The position numbers were made by a program, and so were the translations under genes. DNA of 64,000 nt, taken from Whalleya microplaca (taxonomy: Eukaryota > Ascomycota > Sordariomycetes > Xylariales > Xylariaceae). The first letter of the stretch is position 1, and each line of letters starts with the position of its first letter. Shown here in pieces: positions 11,284 through 24,726 of this stretch. A model generated the notes under the pieces. It saw nothing but the letters and a program-made list of their open reading frames with translations, searched no databases and was not told where the DNA came from. The stretch spans positions 867,765-931,764 of the forward strand of contig MU385712.1 in NCBI GenBank assembly GCA_022497155.1. Reading direction: 5' to 3'.

Positions 11284-12324
11284 ATGTCAACTTCACAATT
11301 AGCAAAATCCTCCTTATCCAACATGTCAATTCTCCTCACCGGCGGCAGCGGCAAGACGGCGCCGCGTGTTGCGGCATTGCTAGCTGCGGACAAGAGGCCT
11401 TTTCTCTTAGGCTCGCGTCAAGGGCCTGGCGCTGGGTTAAATGGTCACCCCACCGTCAAATTTGACATGAGTGATGAGTCGACCTGGACGAAGCCCTTTG
11501 AGAACACACAGATCAAGGCCGTCTACATGATGGAGCCCCGGATTAGCCAGCCCTGGGTGCCCATGAACAAGTTCGTGGATCTTGCGAAGGAGCGAGGCGT
11601 CAAGCGTTTTGTTCTCTGCGCTGGCAACTCGGCCACACTTGGCCAGGACGGAATGGGCAGAGTTTGGGAGCATTTCCTCGAGTCTGGTGTTGACTTCTGT
11701 GTGCTTCGCCCGTCTTGGTTTATGGGTACGTGGTCCTAGCCGTTGGCCTTTATCAATCATATTCCCGATTTGCTAATACAACCCATTCCGTGTAGAGAAC
11801 TTGATTGAACCGGGCCTTGCATATACTATCGGCAAGATGAATAAAATATTCACTGCCACTCAAGATGGACAGATCCCGTTCATCAGCGCGGATGACATTG
11901 CCGAGGTGGCCTATCACGCCCTGACGGATGAGAAGTCATATAACTGTGACTTTAGGATACTCGGGCCTGAGAACTTGACTTATGATCAGGTGCGATTGCC
12001 CTTCCTATCTACCTATCTATTTCAATAGAAAGCGATATAGCTGAGTACTGACACGGAATACATTTACAGATTGCTGAGACGCTTTCCAAAGTTCTTGGGC
12101 GCAAGATCGATCACGTGAAGCTCGACAAAGCTGGCCGGATTGACGGTCTAGTCAAAGCCGGTCTGAGTGAATACTTCGCTGGATTTCTAACCAATCTAGA
12201 GCTTAAAGCTTCGGAAAACTTCGAGAAAGGAACATCCGATGCCGTCGAAAAGGTGACAGGTCACCCTCCACAAAGCTTCGAGAAGTTCGCTGAGGTGAAC
12301 AAGGCTGTCTGGTCATCCAACTAG
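11284..12324 (+). CDS. NmrA-like NAD(P)-dependent reductase (EasG / festuclavine dehydrogenase-like)
   Basis: Atypical short-chain dehydrogenase of 296 aa in three exons (11284-11725, 11796-11989, 12070-12324), with introns of 70 and 80 nt that restore one frame (FM/ENLIEPG and YDQ/IAETLS). The nucleotide-binding start ILLTGGSGKTAPRVA matches the TGGxGKT pattern of the NmrA/EasG group. Further marks are RFVLCAGNSAT, VDFCVLRPSWFMENL and IPFISADDIAEVAYHAL. There is no YxxxK catalytic pair, as usual for the group. A second ATG at residue 14 could be the true start. Family members reduce imines, enals or quinone-like intermediates, and tailoring of the PKS product is inferred from position. Confidence 0.9.
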
Positions 12325-13270
12325 TTTCCTCGGTTGATTATTTGTCGAGTGTAAAATTAAATAGCTAGTACTCCCATTCCGATAGACTTATGAAATGAAT
12401 GACCTTGACTCCACTTTTCGTAATGAATCTCTTGATGCATGGAGATAAGAATAGTTGATCATCTAGTTGAGGATGTTCCGGAAGTATTGGGCTGCTGCCT
12501 GCTAGGCTATAAATACAGTCCACCTGCAAATTTCGCCAGTAACGTCATGTTCAAGCATTTCCTTGATCTCACGGTTTACGCACTTGTGAAGCCGTATGCT
12601 AGCAGATGTGGCTGTATCCCTATCATCGAGCTGCTGCCCAACCAGGAGCTGCAAGATCTCGAGTACCGCCCAGTCCACTTCACTCTGCCTGTCACACGGG
12701 GATTGGATCCAAAACCTGTTGGAAGCTATACGAGACGTAGGAATGCTGCAAGAATACATATATTGGATGCTGTTGGCTGTTATTTGATACTGTTGGAATG
12801 TATGACTACCTAACAAAAGTCATGGCAACCTGACGACGGCTATGTCGGCAACAGACAGATACGTATCAGGAACACGTACTATTGAAGCAGGTCTAGATAA
12901 GGACCTATCGCATCCTATTAGATTTGGACCTGCAAGCACCCTGGAGACCATAGAAAAATTATTAGCTAAATTGATCTATTTCAAGCCCTATCACAGCCCT
13001 TGTTATACTGTCGGACCAGAACGAAGGTGCAGAATGGGTTCCTGCTGGGTAAAATAAATCACCAGATATGGTAACATGAACTCATATGTGATTAAAAGTA
13101 TCTGACCGAGCTGTTTGGTAGTTATTGTTGATATTGAAACTTCTGACTAAGAATACATGACTACTACAGTCAACTTGGAGCCATCCATGGAAATTGAATA
13201 AGTTAAAAGAAAAGGGGATGCACCCTGCTCAACTCCGTTCCCACGTCAAGTACACCCATCCCCCAAACAA
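12325..13270. other. Intergenic region without supported genes
   Basis: This 946-bp region lies between convergent genes. Overlapping open frames on both strands (12439-12816) show no domain, splice signals or consistent codon use. Nothing else was recognised. Confidence 0.45.
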
Positions 13271-14705
13271 TTATTGAGTTAATTTGGGTACCAATTCATA
13301 ATTGGTATAGTTCCACAACCCAGCCGAATGATCAGAGACCCAAGCGGAGCCGGTGTACCACGTGTTCCTGTACCCTTGCAGCGAAAGCAGGTCCTTGTAG
13401 AAGCCGTTCTTGATCTCATCCGACGTCACGCCCAAGCCCGACGGACCGGCGTTGGAAAATACCACAATTTGAGGGCTCGATCCAGGGGCAAGTGTCTGGA
13501 AATCCTTGATGATATTTGCCTTGACTGTTGCGTCTGGCAGTTCGGTGACACAGCTATACCAGGCCCAGTATGTGTCTACGTCTTTGGTTGCCCAAATGAA
13601 CTGTAAGACCGGCAATGAAGGGACATTGTATGTGTCACCTGGGGTGGGTTTGGCGTTATAGTAACGGAAACCCTTCGCCAGACCTGTTTGGTTGAGTAAA
13701 ACCGAATAGAACGTCTTGCTTTGAAATTTGGAAAATATATCTGATTCACGCTGGTCAAGATCAAGTGGCTTCAGGTTGTCGACCTTCGGGGGCGCTGTAA
13801 CAAGCAGCTTGCTCGCCTTGATAAGATTTTGCCCATTGGGGGTGTTGACGACGAGGCTGATCCCAGTGTTTGACCGTGTTGCGTTACTGACAGTGGAGCT
13901 AAGCAAGGCATCGGACCCAAGATCTTCCTGAGCCTTCTGGAACACTGATTGGGTGTCATATGTCGCTGGGGCTAGTGCTTCACTGTTGATCATGCCTTGG
14001 ATGTATGAGGTGTCGGCTACTTTCAAAATGTAGAGTGCTGGTTGCTCGAAGACGTTGCCGTTTGAAGTGGCAAACTGAGCGATGGTATACGCGACACTCT
14101 GGAGATTGTACTTTTCGACAAACTCGCCAAATGACAGCAGCAAGTCCTCCGGGATCGGATCAGGCAAGTGTGAATAGTCTTCAAGGTATGGAAACTGGTA
14201 ACCCGGATATCAGCTCACGCCGTTACTAGATAGTGAGGATGTATCTAGATGGTCTTACCTTGGCAAGCACTTCGAGGTACGCACCGAAGTCAGGGTTAGG
14301 GAGCGTTCCATTCGCCAGCTCCTTGCCCGTGCTGAAGTCAGCGTACTTGTCGCCTACCCCCGGCTGCTCATACTGCACGACGGGAATGTCAAACCGGGAG
14401 AACCAGTCCACGACGGCGGTGTTGTTCTGGAAGTTGGAAGGGCCATAGTTGACGCGCACCCCTGACGAAGTTGTGAATGTCTTCACATGGCCGCCCAGTT
14501 GTGCTTGACTCTCAATCACAACAACGGTCTTGCCGGCATCCTTGAGTTGGATTGCCGCATGTGAACCTGACGAGCCGCCGCCAACGATAGCAACATCTCG
14601 CTCTATAGTGTCTGCTGCTGAGAAGGACGACGTATCCAATGAGACACTCAGGCCATGAGAGACCCAAGAGATGAGAGTGCCAAGAAATATGTTCGCTCTC
14701 ATCAT
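13271..14705 (-). CDS. Secreted-type FAD-dependent oxidoreductase (amine-oxidase / beta-cyclopiazonate dehydrogenase-like)
   Basis: Flavoprotein of 456 aa in two exons (14259-14705 and 13271-14194) with a 64-nt intron (GTAAGA..CCAG) that joins VLAK to FPYLEDYSH. Residues 1-22 form a signal-peptide-like hydrophobic stretch. A dinucleotide-binding fold follows: DVAIVGGGSSGSHAA at about 37-51, then VVVIESQAQLGGHV, the ES..LGGH pattern of the flavin amine oxidase / NAD_binding_8 group. The C-terminal part is weakly conserved. Similar proteins are annotated as beta-cyclopiazonate dehydrogenase-like in many fungal genomes. Location in the secretory route and oxidation of a pathway intermediate are inferred. 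It is divergent from the reducing PKS, which supports cluster membership. Confidence 0.88.
14195..14258 (-). other. Intron of the FAD oxidoreductase
   Basis: The 64-nt intron on the minus strand has donor AAG/GTAAGA and acceptor ACCAG/TTT. Without it the first exon stops after 11 extra codons, and the second half would lack a credible start. Confidence 0.85.
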
Positions 14706-16255
14706 GATGAACTGAGTTGAGAATGTAGATTTCTATACCCTTCGGATCAAAAGAGACTTTCGAAAAGAAGCGACTGGATCACACGAATGGATGAATTTTC
14801 CCTATCGGCCTGGTGAGTTCCATGGTTTCGAACTGTGATCTGCGAACCTGCATAGTTCCTATTAAATAGACTCGACCCGGACAGCGCCGCAGACTTCGTG
14901 ATCCATGTGTTGGTTGTGAGGTTGAGCGCGGTGCCTGGGTGCTGAAACTACAATCCTGCTTGTTCGTTGTGGCACAGCGCACTCATTTCAGCTCATGCAC
15001 GTAAGACGCTTAGTGTAGATGTTCCATGAGATAGAATACTGAATTGATTGAAAAACAACCACTAAAAATAAATACTCAATTAGGGCGGTGGAAAGGCTCA
15101 GCTACCAATCGATTGGCCAGGACCTCCCAATATGGTATACCCTGGCATCAACAGGATTGCGAACTCTCCCGTACACTAATGATTGATCAACGAATAAGTC
15201 AATGTGTCGTACGATGTTTCGGGAAATAATGTATAACGGACCATTGTTTCTAGTATTGACTTGGTAATTAGGCAGATATAATAATTCGTGCACTGTTGCA
15301 AGAAGGGCAACCTATTTCGTAGTCGTAGGTGAAGAATAATAGCCAGGGTTTCTATTTCTCTAACTCTGACGAGAGGCCACTCTGTACCACAAGTCTAAAC
15401 AGAAGCCGTCTGTTCATCATGGTCTAAGAGAAATTGATCCAACCACAATGTGGGTTTCGTAGATGTTTCTCTTGCTTAGGATAACCCATTGCACCCGCAC
15501 CCGCATCTACATCTGCTCTAGCTTCTAGCTGGGCTTCTCCTAGATGGGTCATGAATGCCCCTCTATCGCTCTCATAATAAGCCGACTAGGAGTTGCACAT
15601 GCCCTCCTATTGAAGGTAATTATGTATTATTTTTGCCCGTATGACACAATACACTATTCGCGTTATATCTTTGCGTATGCGTCCGCTTGTAAGAGACTCC
15701 TGGTGCTAAGCCACATATAACTCATTCCGGACAACATTTCCCAAGCCGGACATACTATTGTGCGCGGCCATACTTTATTTACAACATATAGTCAGCGGCT
15801 CAATCCTGTGCCCCATGCTTCCAGCCACTTATCGTGGATAATACGGTAAATTGATAATTCGTCTAGGAACGGAGCGCTGGCAATGCCGGCCACGGTCAAC
15901 ATCGTTGAATTGATTGTGAGAAATAACTGCGCCGACGAGGCGTTCTATAGATAGAGAGTGATTGAGACCATGAAAATATATTCGCTAGTGGCAAATTCGT
16001 CCTTGAGGTATATGATATTTGTTTGGATAAGAAAAGCTTGTCAACCGTTCTTTTTAGTTGGGGTTGTAACATCTAACCCCTGAGATACGCGGCCTACTTC
16101 GACTAAAGAAGCTCGCTGGTTTGAACAAGTGCCCACCAGCTTCACCTTCTATCTAGAGCCTTAATAACGACCTAGTCCAATTTATCCTCATTCTTTTCAT
16201 CATCACCTTGGAGGGCACAGAACCTTGACCAGGCCCACAACATTATCTCGACACA
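14706..16255. promoter_or_regulatory. Bidirectional promoter region between FAD oxidoreductase and HR-PKS
   Basis: This 1550-bp region separates divergent starts and is AT-richer than the flanking PKS. I see no supported gene in it. It is the longest of the cluster's divergent promoters. Confidence 0.45.
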
Positions 16256-19200
16256 ATGGACACAGACAACAGCGAGTGGGCAAGCGAGCCCATTGCCATC
16301 ATTGGCATGAGCTGCAAGTTCTCTGGTGGTGCCAGCGACCCGGACAAGCTTTGGGACCTCATGGCCTCAGGGAAGACTGGATGGAGCGAGATCCCAGCAG
16401 ATCGGTATGACCTGAGAGGAGTCTATCACCAGAATCACGAAAGAAACAGCACGGTTTGTGATATTCCACGGAGTAGCGTAGACACAGTTGGCACGCCAAG
16501 GTACTGATGATCGAGTTCAGACACATGTCAAGGGTGGACACTTTCTTGACGAGGACGTAGCGGCTTTTGATGCGGCATTCTTCAACTACTCGGCCGAGAT
16601 GGCGCAGGCAATCGACCCGCAGTTTCGGCTACAGCTCGAGTCTACCTATGAAGCGCTCGAAAACGGTGGGTTACTGCTGCCTCATTCCTCTCGAGTGCTC
16701 TGACCTTCAACTGACTGGAATCGTAGCGGGCCTGCCTCTCTCGCAGGTAACGGGATCCCAGACGTCCGTGTTCGCCGGTGTCTTCACGCATGACTACCAA
16801 GAGGGAATAATACGGGACGAGGATAGGCTTCCACGGTTCAACGTAGTGGGCACCTGGAGCCCCATGTCCTCCAACCGCATCTCACACTTTTTTGACTTCC
16901 GTGGCGCCAGTATGACTCTTGAAACGGGTTGTTCGACGACATTGGTAGCCCTGCACCAGGCGATACAGACCTTGCGCAACCGCGAGGCCGACATGTCTAT
17001 TGTGACCGGAGCCAACGTGATGCTGAACCCGGACACATTCAAGGCGATTGGGTCACTGGGGATGCTGTCGCCTGACGGCAGGTCGTACGCATTCGATGCG
17101 CGCGCCAATGGGTACGGTCGAGGCGAAGGCGTAGCTGCCCTGGTCATAAAGCGCTTGTCCGACGCGCTGGCTGCCAACGACCCCATTCGTGCCGTGATCC
17201 GTGAGACGGCCCTGAACCAGGACGGTAAGACAGACACCATCACAACGCCGTCAGGCGCCGCCCAGGTGGATCTTATGCGCGAATGCTACCGCCGCGCCGG
17301 CCTCGACCCGCGCGGCACTCAGTACTTTGAGGCCCATGGCACAGGGACTCAGGCTGGTGATCCCATTGAGGCCGGGGCCATGGCCGCCATTTTTAGCGGG
17401 GGTGAAGGCCGCGATAATGAGTCTCATTTCATGCGTATCGGTTCTGTAAAGACGAATATCGGCCACACCGAGGCCGCTTCGGGTCTCGCCGCTATGGTCA
17501 AGGGTGCCTTATGCCTCGAGAAGGGGTTGATCCCGCCCTCCGTGAACTATGAGACGCCCAACCCTAAGCTCAAGCTCGAGGAGTGGCGACTCAAAGTGGC
17601 GACAGAGATGGAGCCGTGGCCCGACAGTCTGGTCGCTGGCCCGCGCCGCTTGTCTGTCAACAACTTCGGCTACGGCGGGTCAAACGCTCATGTCATCTTA
17701 GAGAGCGCCGAACCATGGACCTCCACGCCAGGTCTGGATATAGTTACCACTCATAGCAATGGTAATCACGGTAAGATAGGTGATGGGCTTGCCAACGGCA
17801 ACGGTTATACCAACGGTCATACCAACGGCTATACCAACGGCAACAATCATACAAACGATACGACTGACAACACCAAAGTGCTGATCCTCAGCGCGCGAGA
17901 CGAGCGGGGCTGTCAGCAAGTGGTCTCGGACCTCAAGGTGTATCTGGAGAAACACAGGTCGCTTGGTTACGAGGCTTCCGAGCAGTTGCTGCGAAATCTC
18001 AGTTACACGCTGGGCGAGCGCCGGACACTCTTCCAGTGGGTTGCGGCCCACCAAGTGCGTCTCGAGAAGGATGGCACGCTCGACGCCGCCATCCAACTCC
18101 TTGACTCACCTCGCTTCAAGCCCAGCCGCCGACCTTCGAATCATCCGCGCATCGGCATGGTCTTCACGGGTCAGGGTGCGCAGTGGTATGCCATGGGTCG
18201 TGAGCTGCTGACGTCGTACCCGGTCTTCCGCCGGTCGATCGAGGCGGCCGAGGCGCATCTGCGTGCCCTCGGGGCCGACTGGTCACTCCTCGAGGAGATA
18301 CAACGCGACAAGAAGACAACGAGAGTCCACGCCACCGAGATCAGCATCCCCGTGTGTGTGGCACTGCAGATCGCCTTGGTAAGCCTGCTCGAAGCGTGGG
18401 GCATCACGCCCACGGCTGTCACAAGCCACTCATCGGGCGAGATCGCGGCTGCCTTTGCCATGGGAGCTATCACGCATCGTCAGGCCATGGCGACAGCATA
18501 CTACCGCGCCGTACTTGCAGCAGATGAGACGAAACGCCCACCCGGTGCCGCAAAGGGGTCTATGGCGGCGGTTGGCTTGGGCGTTGAGGAAGTGCAGTTC
18601 TACCTCGACAGGCTGACGGAGGGGAACGGCAAAGCTGTGGTCGCATGCGTCAATAGTCCTCAGAGTGTCACAATATCTGGTGACGCACCTGCTGTTGAAG
18701 AGCTTGAGGAACTGTGCAAACAGGATGGCGTGTTCGCGCGTCGCCTCAAAGTCCAGCAGGCTTATCACTCACACCACATGGATCCCTTCGCGGATACCTA
18801 CCGGGAGCTCCTTCGAAAAGAGATGGCACGCGATGTGGTACATCATGGCAAGCGACATCTACAGGGAGACGAGAAAGAGTCTACGGTGATCTTTTCGTCC
18901 GCAGTTACTGGTGGACGTATCACCGACATCAAGCAAATCGCCAGCCCCGACCATTGGGTCGGCAGTCTGGTGCAACCAGTGGAGTTCGTGGACGCCTTCG
19001 TCGACATGGTGCTGGGTGATCTAGATGATCCGACGGGTAGAAGTGTTGACGTATTGCTTGAGGTTGGCCCTCATACGGCATTAGGTGGGCCTATCCGCGA
19101 GATCTTGTCGCTGCCCGAGTTCGAGGGCATCGATCTGCCGTACTGGGGCACATTGGTACGCGACGAGCATGCAGGCGACAGTATGCGATCGGCCGCTATT

Positions 19201-22200
19201 AACCTCCTCCGTGAAGGACAACCCCTCGTCATGAACCAGATCAACTTCCCCGTTCCTGCATATGACGACGAGGGCCCCCGCGTCTTGACGGATTTGCCTT
19301 CGTACCCCTGGAACCACACAATGCGCCACTGGCAAGAGGCAAGAGTCAACCGGGCCATCCGCGAGCGCAGTCAGCCACCCCACGAGCTGCTCGGTATGCC
19401 TGTCGCCGGCAATGACCCCGGCATGGCCGTGTGGCGCCGTGTATTACGCCTTGCCGAAACCCCCTGGATCCGCGACCATATGGTGCAGGGCAGTATTGTG
19501 TACCCGGGCGCCGGCTACATCTGCCTGGCGATCGAGGCTGCGAGACAATTAGAGCAGGCAGGTGCTGCTGGAAAAGGCAGCCCCGGTAGTAGTGCTTCGG
19601 GATTCCGTCTGCGTGACGTTAACTTCCTTTTTGCACTGGTGGTCCCCGAAAATGCTGACGGCGTTGAGATCCGGACTACTCTCCGGCCAGTCCCCGAACG
19701 AGAAGTTGGCGCCCGCGGATGGTGGCGCTTCGAGGTATCATCAGTCACACAGGAGAGTCGGTGGACGCTGCACGCTCGGGGCATGATCACGCCGGAGCGT
19801 GAGGCGGCAGCCTCCGAGGCCATGACAGAGCGCCGCCCACTGTCCACATACACACGCCAGAAGGACCCCCAGGACATGTTTGCTAACCTCCGGGCACGGG
19901 GCGTCTACCACGGCCCCTTATTCCAGAATACGACCAAGATCATCCAGGACGGGCGTGAACCGCGGTCCGTATGCGATATCACAATCCGCCACGAAGCTTC
20001 CTCCGACACAGATCCGGCAGTGGCGGCACAGACTACCTTGCTGCACCCAATCACGCTCGATGCTGTCGTTGTGGCCTTCTATTCCACGCTGCCGAGCGTC
20101 GGAGCCCTGCAGGAAGACCCAAAGGTGCCACGGTCTATCGCGTCGATGTGGGTGTCGAGCCAGATCAGCCGCGAGATCGGTCACACGCTGCATTGCGATA
20201 CGTCACTGCTGCACGATGACCCTCAAAGCGGGCGTGTTGATGTCACTGTCATGGACGGCCAGACGGACGCCACGGTGCTGGAGATGCATGGTCTCGAGTG
20301 CGCCTCTCTGGGGCGCGGCAGTGGGGCCACAGCGCGACAGGACGCGGCGAACAAGGGTGCCGCCGCAGCCGCTGCCAGCCTCAAGTGGGAGCAAGAAGTG
20401 TGCAGCAAGATCGAGTGGAGCCCCGATCTGTCGCTCGGACAACCGCTGGCTCTAGCACAGGTCAAGAAGCAGCTGGTAACCGCTTCTGCTTCCGCCGATT
20501 CTGAGGCCGACGCGGACATCGCCAAGAGCCTGCAGCGCGCTTGCGTTCTTTTTGCCCGGGATGCGCTGCGCACGCTCACCCAGGATGATGTAGCTAAACT
20601 GCAGAAACAGCCACATCTCGCGAAGTACTACAAATGGCTGGGTGAGCTGGTCCACAAAGCCGCCGAGGGACCAAGTTCTCTGGCTCTTGGTAGCCAAGAA
20701 GGGGTGCTGGATAGTCCTGAGAAACGCCAAGAATACATATCCGCTACGGCCTCGCAGGGCGTCGATGGTGAGTTGGTATGCCGTCTGGGCGCCGTCCTCA
20801 CGCCCATCCTCCGCGGTGAGCTCAACCCGGAACTCAGCGGGCTGCTGCATGAGTACAACGCCAACTCGATACGTCGGTCACCAGCACTTGAGAAGCTCTC
20901 AACGCTGCTGCGCAAAGTCTTACACAAGAACCCGGCTGCCCGCGTCCTACAGATCGGCGCCGGAACCGGGCCCCACGCTACACGTCGCATATTATCGGCA
21001 CTTGGCACACCCGAGACACCCCTAGTGGGGAGCTGGCACATCACCGAGCCATCTTCAGAGTCATTGGAGGATACACGTACTCAGCTTGCTGACTGGGCTG
21101 ATCTGTTCGAGTTCGACCAACTCGACATTGAGCAGAGTCCAGCCAAGCAGAAGTTTGCCCTAGGGAGTTACGATATCATCGTAGCCTCCCATGCCCTACA
21201 CACGACCAGTAATGTGACCAGTGCCACTGCCAATGTGCGCAGTCTGCTGAAGCCAGGCGGCACGTTGCTATTAGTAGAGGCGACGAAGGACCAGGTAGAC
21301 GTCGGGTTCATATTCGGCCTACTGTCAAGCTGGAGTCAGGGAGAGGAGCCCGACCACCAGACAAGCCCGACCCTCACGGCGTCCTTCTGGGATAAGGTCC
21401 TTCGGGATGCTGGTTTTAGTGGTGTCGATCTCGAGGTTCGTGACTCGCAGAGCGACATCATGCATACCAGCAGCATCTTCATGTCCACGGTGCCGCTTGC
21501 CGAACACCAGAAACCCGACCTCAGTCGAGCCAACAGCCGAGAAAGCTTCGCCGTGGTGACCAGCAGCAAGGCGCTCCCACCTCCGGGCTTTGTCGATCTA
21601 CTTTGCCGTCGCATCCAGACCCTGGTTGGTACAGGCACTCCCGCCCCGGCGCATCTAATGCTCGAGGAGAGCAGCTTGGATGCCTACAATAATAAGATCT
21701 GCATTTTCTTAGGCGAGATCAATGAGCCGATTCTGGCTGACCTCGATGCGGTGCGCATCGAAGGACTCCGTGCCATGGTCACGCAGTGCAGTGGTCTGCT
21801 CTGGGTCACGACTGGCGGCGCCGTGGACAGCGAGGTGCCCGAGCAAGCTGTCAGCCAGGGCTTCCTGCGCGTGCTGCGCAACGAGTACATTGGCCGTCGC
21901 TACCTCTCCCTGGACCTCGACCCCGCTCATACGGCGGAGAGGCGGTCCCAGGGCGGAGATAACGTCGTGTCAAATATCGTGCGGGTGCTCGAGGAGGGAT
22001 TCGGGCGAGTCGACACCGAAGATGGCCCGGCCGATTTCGAGTACGCCGAGCGTGAGGGCGTTCTACTTATTCCTCGTATTTACAAAGACAAGCAAGGCGA
22101 CGACGCTGTTGTTGGCTCGCTTGTCCCGAGCTGGAGTGAAGTACTGCAAGGGACCCAGGATGAAAAGGGAGGGATCGATGCCATTGCTAGCATTCCCCTA

Positions 22201-24441
22201 GAGCCCCTATTTCAGGAGAATCGGCCACTGCGGCTGGAGGTAGGGATCCCGGGGTACCTGGACACGTTAGCCTTCGTGGACGACCAGGAAAACCACTGGA
22301 ACCACGAGGTGTTGTCGCCTGAGCTAGTTGAGATCACGCCGCGGGCGTACGGACTTGACTCGCGCGACGTTTCGGCGGCGATGGGCCAACTCAAGGATCG
22401 ATCCATGGGCTTCGAATGCTCGGGTATCATTACGCGCGTCGGTGCCGAGGCTCAGGCAAAGGGCTACAATGTCGGCGACCGTGTCATGGCGGTCTTGGCG
22501 GGCGCTTCTTTTGCCAGCCAAGCCCGTGTCCCGTGGCACGGTGTTGTCCAGATGCCTAGTGGCATGGACTTTGAGACTGCCGCTTCATTTCCCCTGGCCT
22601 TCACCGTGGCGTATGCTGGACTTGTCGATATCGCTCGCCTCGTTCCCGGGCAGTCGGTGCTCATACATGCCGCGGCCGGGGGCTTTGGACAGGCCGCCAT
22701 AATGCTGGCGAAGCACCTGGGCGTGACTGAGATCTATGCTACGGCCGGGTCTCAAGAGGAGCGAGACCTGCTCCGGAACGAACACGGCATCGCTGTTGAG
22801 CGTATATTCAGCAGCAAAGACGCCTCGTTCGCCCCAGCCGTCCTAGCCGCCACGCTGGGGCGCGGTGTTGACGTCGTGCTCAACTCGCTGCTTGGTCCGC
22901 TACTGCAGGCAAGCCTCGGCACCATCGCGCCGCTGGGCCATCTGATCGAAATCGGGAAAGGAGAGATTGAGGCTAACAGCCTGGTCGCGCTGGAGTCCTT
23001 CTCCCGCGGCATCTCGTTCACGTCGTTGGATGTCCCGACGCTCTTGCGCCATCGGGGACCCAATGTCTGCCGCGCGCTTGGCGAGATCGCCCGCCTCTTC
23101 GACCAGGGTGCCCTAAAGCCAGTCCACCCGGTCCCTGTTTTCCCCATGCAGGATGTCCAGGCGGCCTTCCGGCTTGTACAGAAGGGTGCCCAAATGAGCA
23201 AGGTTGTGCTGTCGGCCGGGCCTAATGAACGGGCAAGAGTGGTCCCACGGCCGAAGGGTCTCACGGCCCGGCTCCGACTGCGACCTGATGCATCATACCT
23301 CGTCGTTGGTGGCGTCGGTGGTATCGGACGGTCGGTCGCGCAATGGCTGGTGGATCACGGTGCCAAGAGCCTGATCCTACTATCTCGTAGCGCCGGTGAT
23401 CTAGACCTTGACAAAAACCTAAACACCGATGGCGCTCATTTCGTGCGCGAGCTGCGCGCGACCGGCTGTCGGGTGAAGCCTGTCAGCTGCGACGTCGCCC
23501 GGGCCACCGAGCTGGCCAAGGCCCTTCGTGCCTGCGAGGATGAAGGTCTGCCGCCAGTGCGCGGTGTCGTGCAGGGTGCCATGCTATTGCGTGACGCCAT
23601 CTTTGAGCAGATGACACTCGACGACTGGCGTGCCGGCCTGCGGCCCAAGCTCGACGGCACTAGGAACCTGCACGCTGCGTTCTCGCAGCCGGGCTCGCTC
23701 GACTTCTTCGTGATGCTGTCGTCTGTATCAGGGATTGTGGGCATTACGTCGCAGACTAACTACGCCGCTGGCGGCTCCTACGAGGACGCCTTGGCGCGAT
23801 GGCGTCAGGCCCGGGGCCTGCCGGGTGTAACGATCGACCTCGGGCCCATCTCGGACATCGGCTACGTGGCGAAGTCGGCCAAGGTGGCCGACCGCTTGCG
23901 CAAGGATGGCGACTTTACCATGCTAGACGAGGACATCGTGCTCCGGGCCCTCAAGGCCGCCGTCACCCACCCGCTCGGCGACCGATACCAGATCATCGTC
24001 GGCCTCAACTCCGGTCCTGGCCCCCAGTGGGACGTCGATGGTCGCTCGCAGCTTGGACGTGATGCCCGCTTCTCACCCCTGCGATACCGCAGCAAGGCAT
24101 CATCACAGATCGGACCGGCCGATGGGGACGACCGCGGCGGCATGTCACTCGCCGCGCAACTCGGGGACGCCGGGTCCAGCGAAGAGGGAGCCGTTCTTAT
24201 TGGCAACGCCATCGCCACCAAGCTGGCTGACATATTCATGACCCCAGTAGCCGAGATCGATCTAAGCAAGCCACCCGCCCACTTCGGTGTTGACTCCCTT
24301 GTCGCGGTGGAGCTGCGCAACATGCTGGTCCTGCAGGCTGCTGCCGACATTTCCATCTTTAACATCTTACAAACTCCCTCCCTAGCCGCCCTGGCCGGCA
24401 CCGTTGCGGAAAAGAGCCGTCACCTTGCGACGGCTGCTTAA
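16256..24441 (+). CDS. Highly reducing polyketide synthase, KS-AT-DH-MT-ER-KR-ACP
   Basis: Protein of 2685 aa in three exons (16256-16453, 16521-16665, 16727-24441) with introns of 67 and 61 nt near the 5' end. Splicing joins [11 protein letters not shown] and ALEN/AGLPLSQ. KS has Cys183 in [16 protein letters not shown] and [12 protein letters not shown] begins VFTGQGAQW near 593, with Ser683 in SHSSGE. DH has His1032 (RDHMVQG) and Asp1226 (HPITLD). The methyltransferase motif IGAGTG is at 1524-1529. ER has HAAAGGFGQ near 2095. KR has VGGVGGIG near 2308 and Tyr2460. ACP has Ser2638 in GVDSL. All catalytic motifs look intact, so it should make a reduced, perhaps C-methylated chain, probably the starter for the NR-PKS SAT domain. 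There is no release domain, as expected for that hand-over. The linker after KS has an Asn-Gly-Tyr/His-Thr repeat. Confidence 0.96.
16454..16520 (+). other. HR-PKS intron 1
   Basis: The 67-nt intron runs from GTTTGT to GTTCAG. It joins the conserved N-terminal KS segment HERNST to [10 protein letters not shown]. Confidence 0.85.
16666..16726 (+). other. HR-PKS intron 2
   Basis: The 61-nt intron runs from GTGGGT to TCGTAG with a CTGACT branch-like site. It joins YEALEN to AGLPLSQV, and without it the KS frame ends at once. Confidence 0.85.
17794..17850 (+). repeat. Imperfect 12-bp tandem repeat in HR-PKS linker
   Basis: About four units of AACGGYYATACC encode Asn-Gly-Tyr/His-Thr in the linker between KS and AT. 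Low-complexity Asn/Gly linkers at this place are common in fungal HR-PKSs. Confidence 0.7.
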
Positions 24442-24726
24442 AGTCCCAGGTCGCCTAGTACTAAAGGGTGCACAGTAAACGACACTCTTATTTCCCAAAG
24501 CTGAACAGACTGCTGGGTTAACCTTATACTGGGTTCGGAATTCAAACGGGTATGATGTCTCATTTCATGTCGAAGGCAACAAGGGTTACCTCTGTTAGAC
24601 TATGATCCATTTTCTAGCTGCCGTGGGTCAATTACTATGTAAATTAAAGTAGACTTTTTACGTGGATTGTATCATAGATTTCCTTCATAGAGTAGCGTCT
24701 CGGATTATACTTTACCTGTCTCCTAG

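Noticed and set aside
12439..12816. Overlapping open frames of 124 and 104 codons
   Set aside because: They lie on opposite strands over the same bases, with no domain or splice signals.
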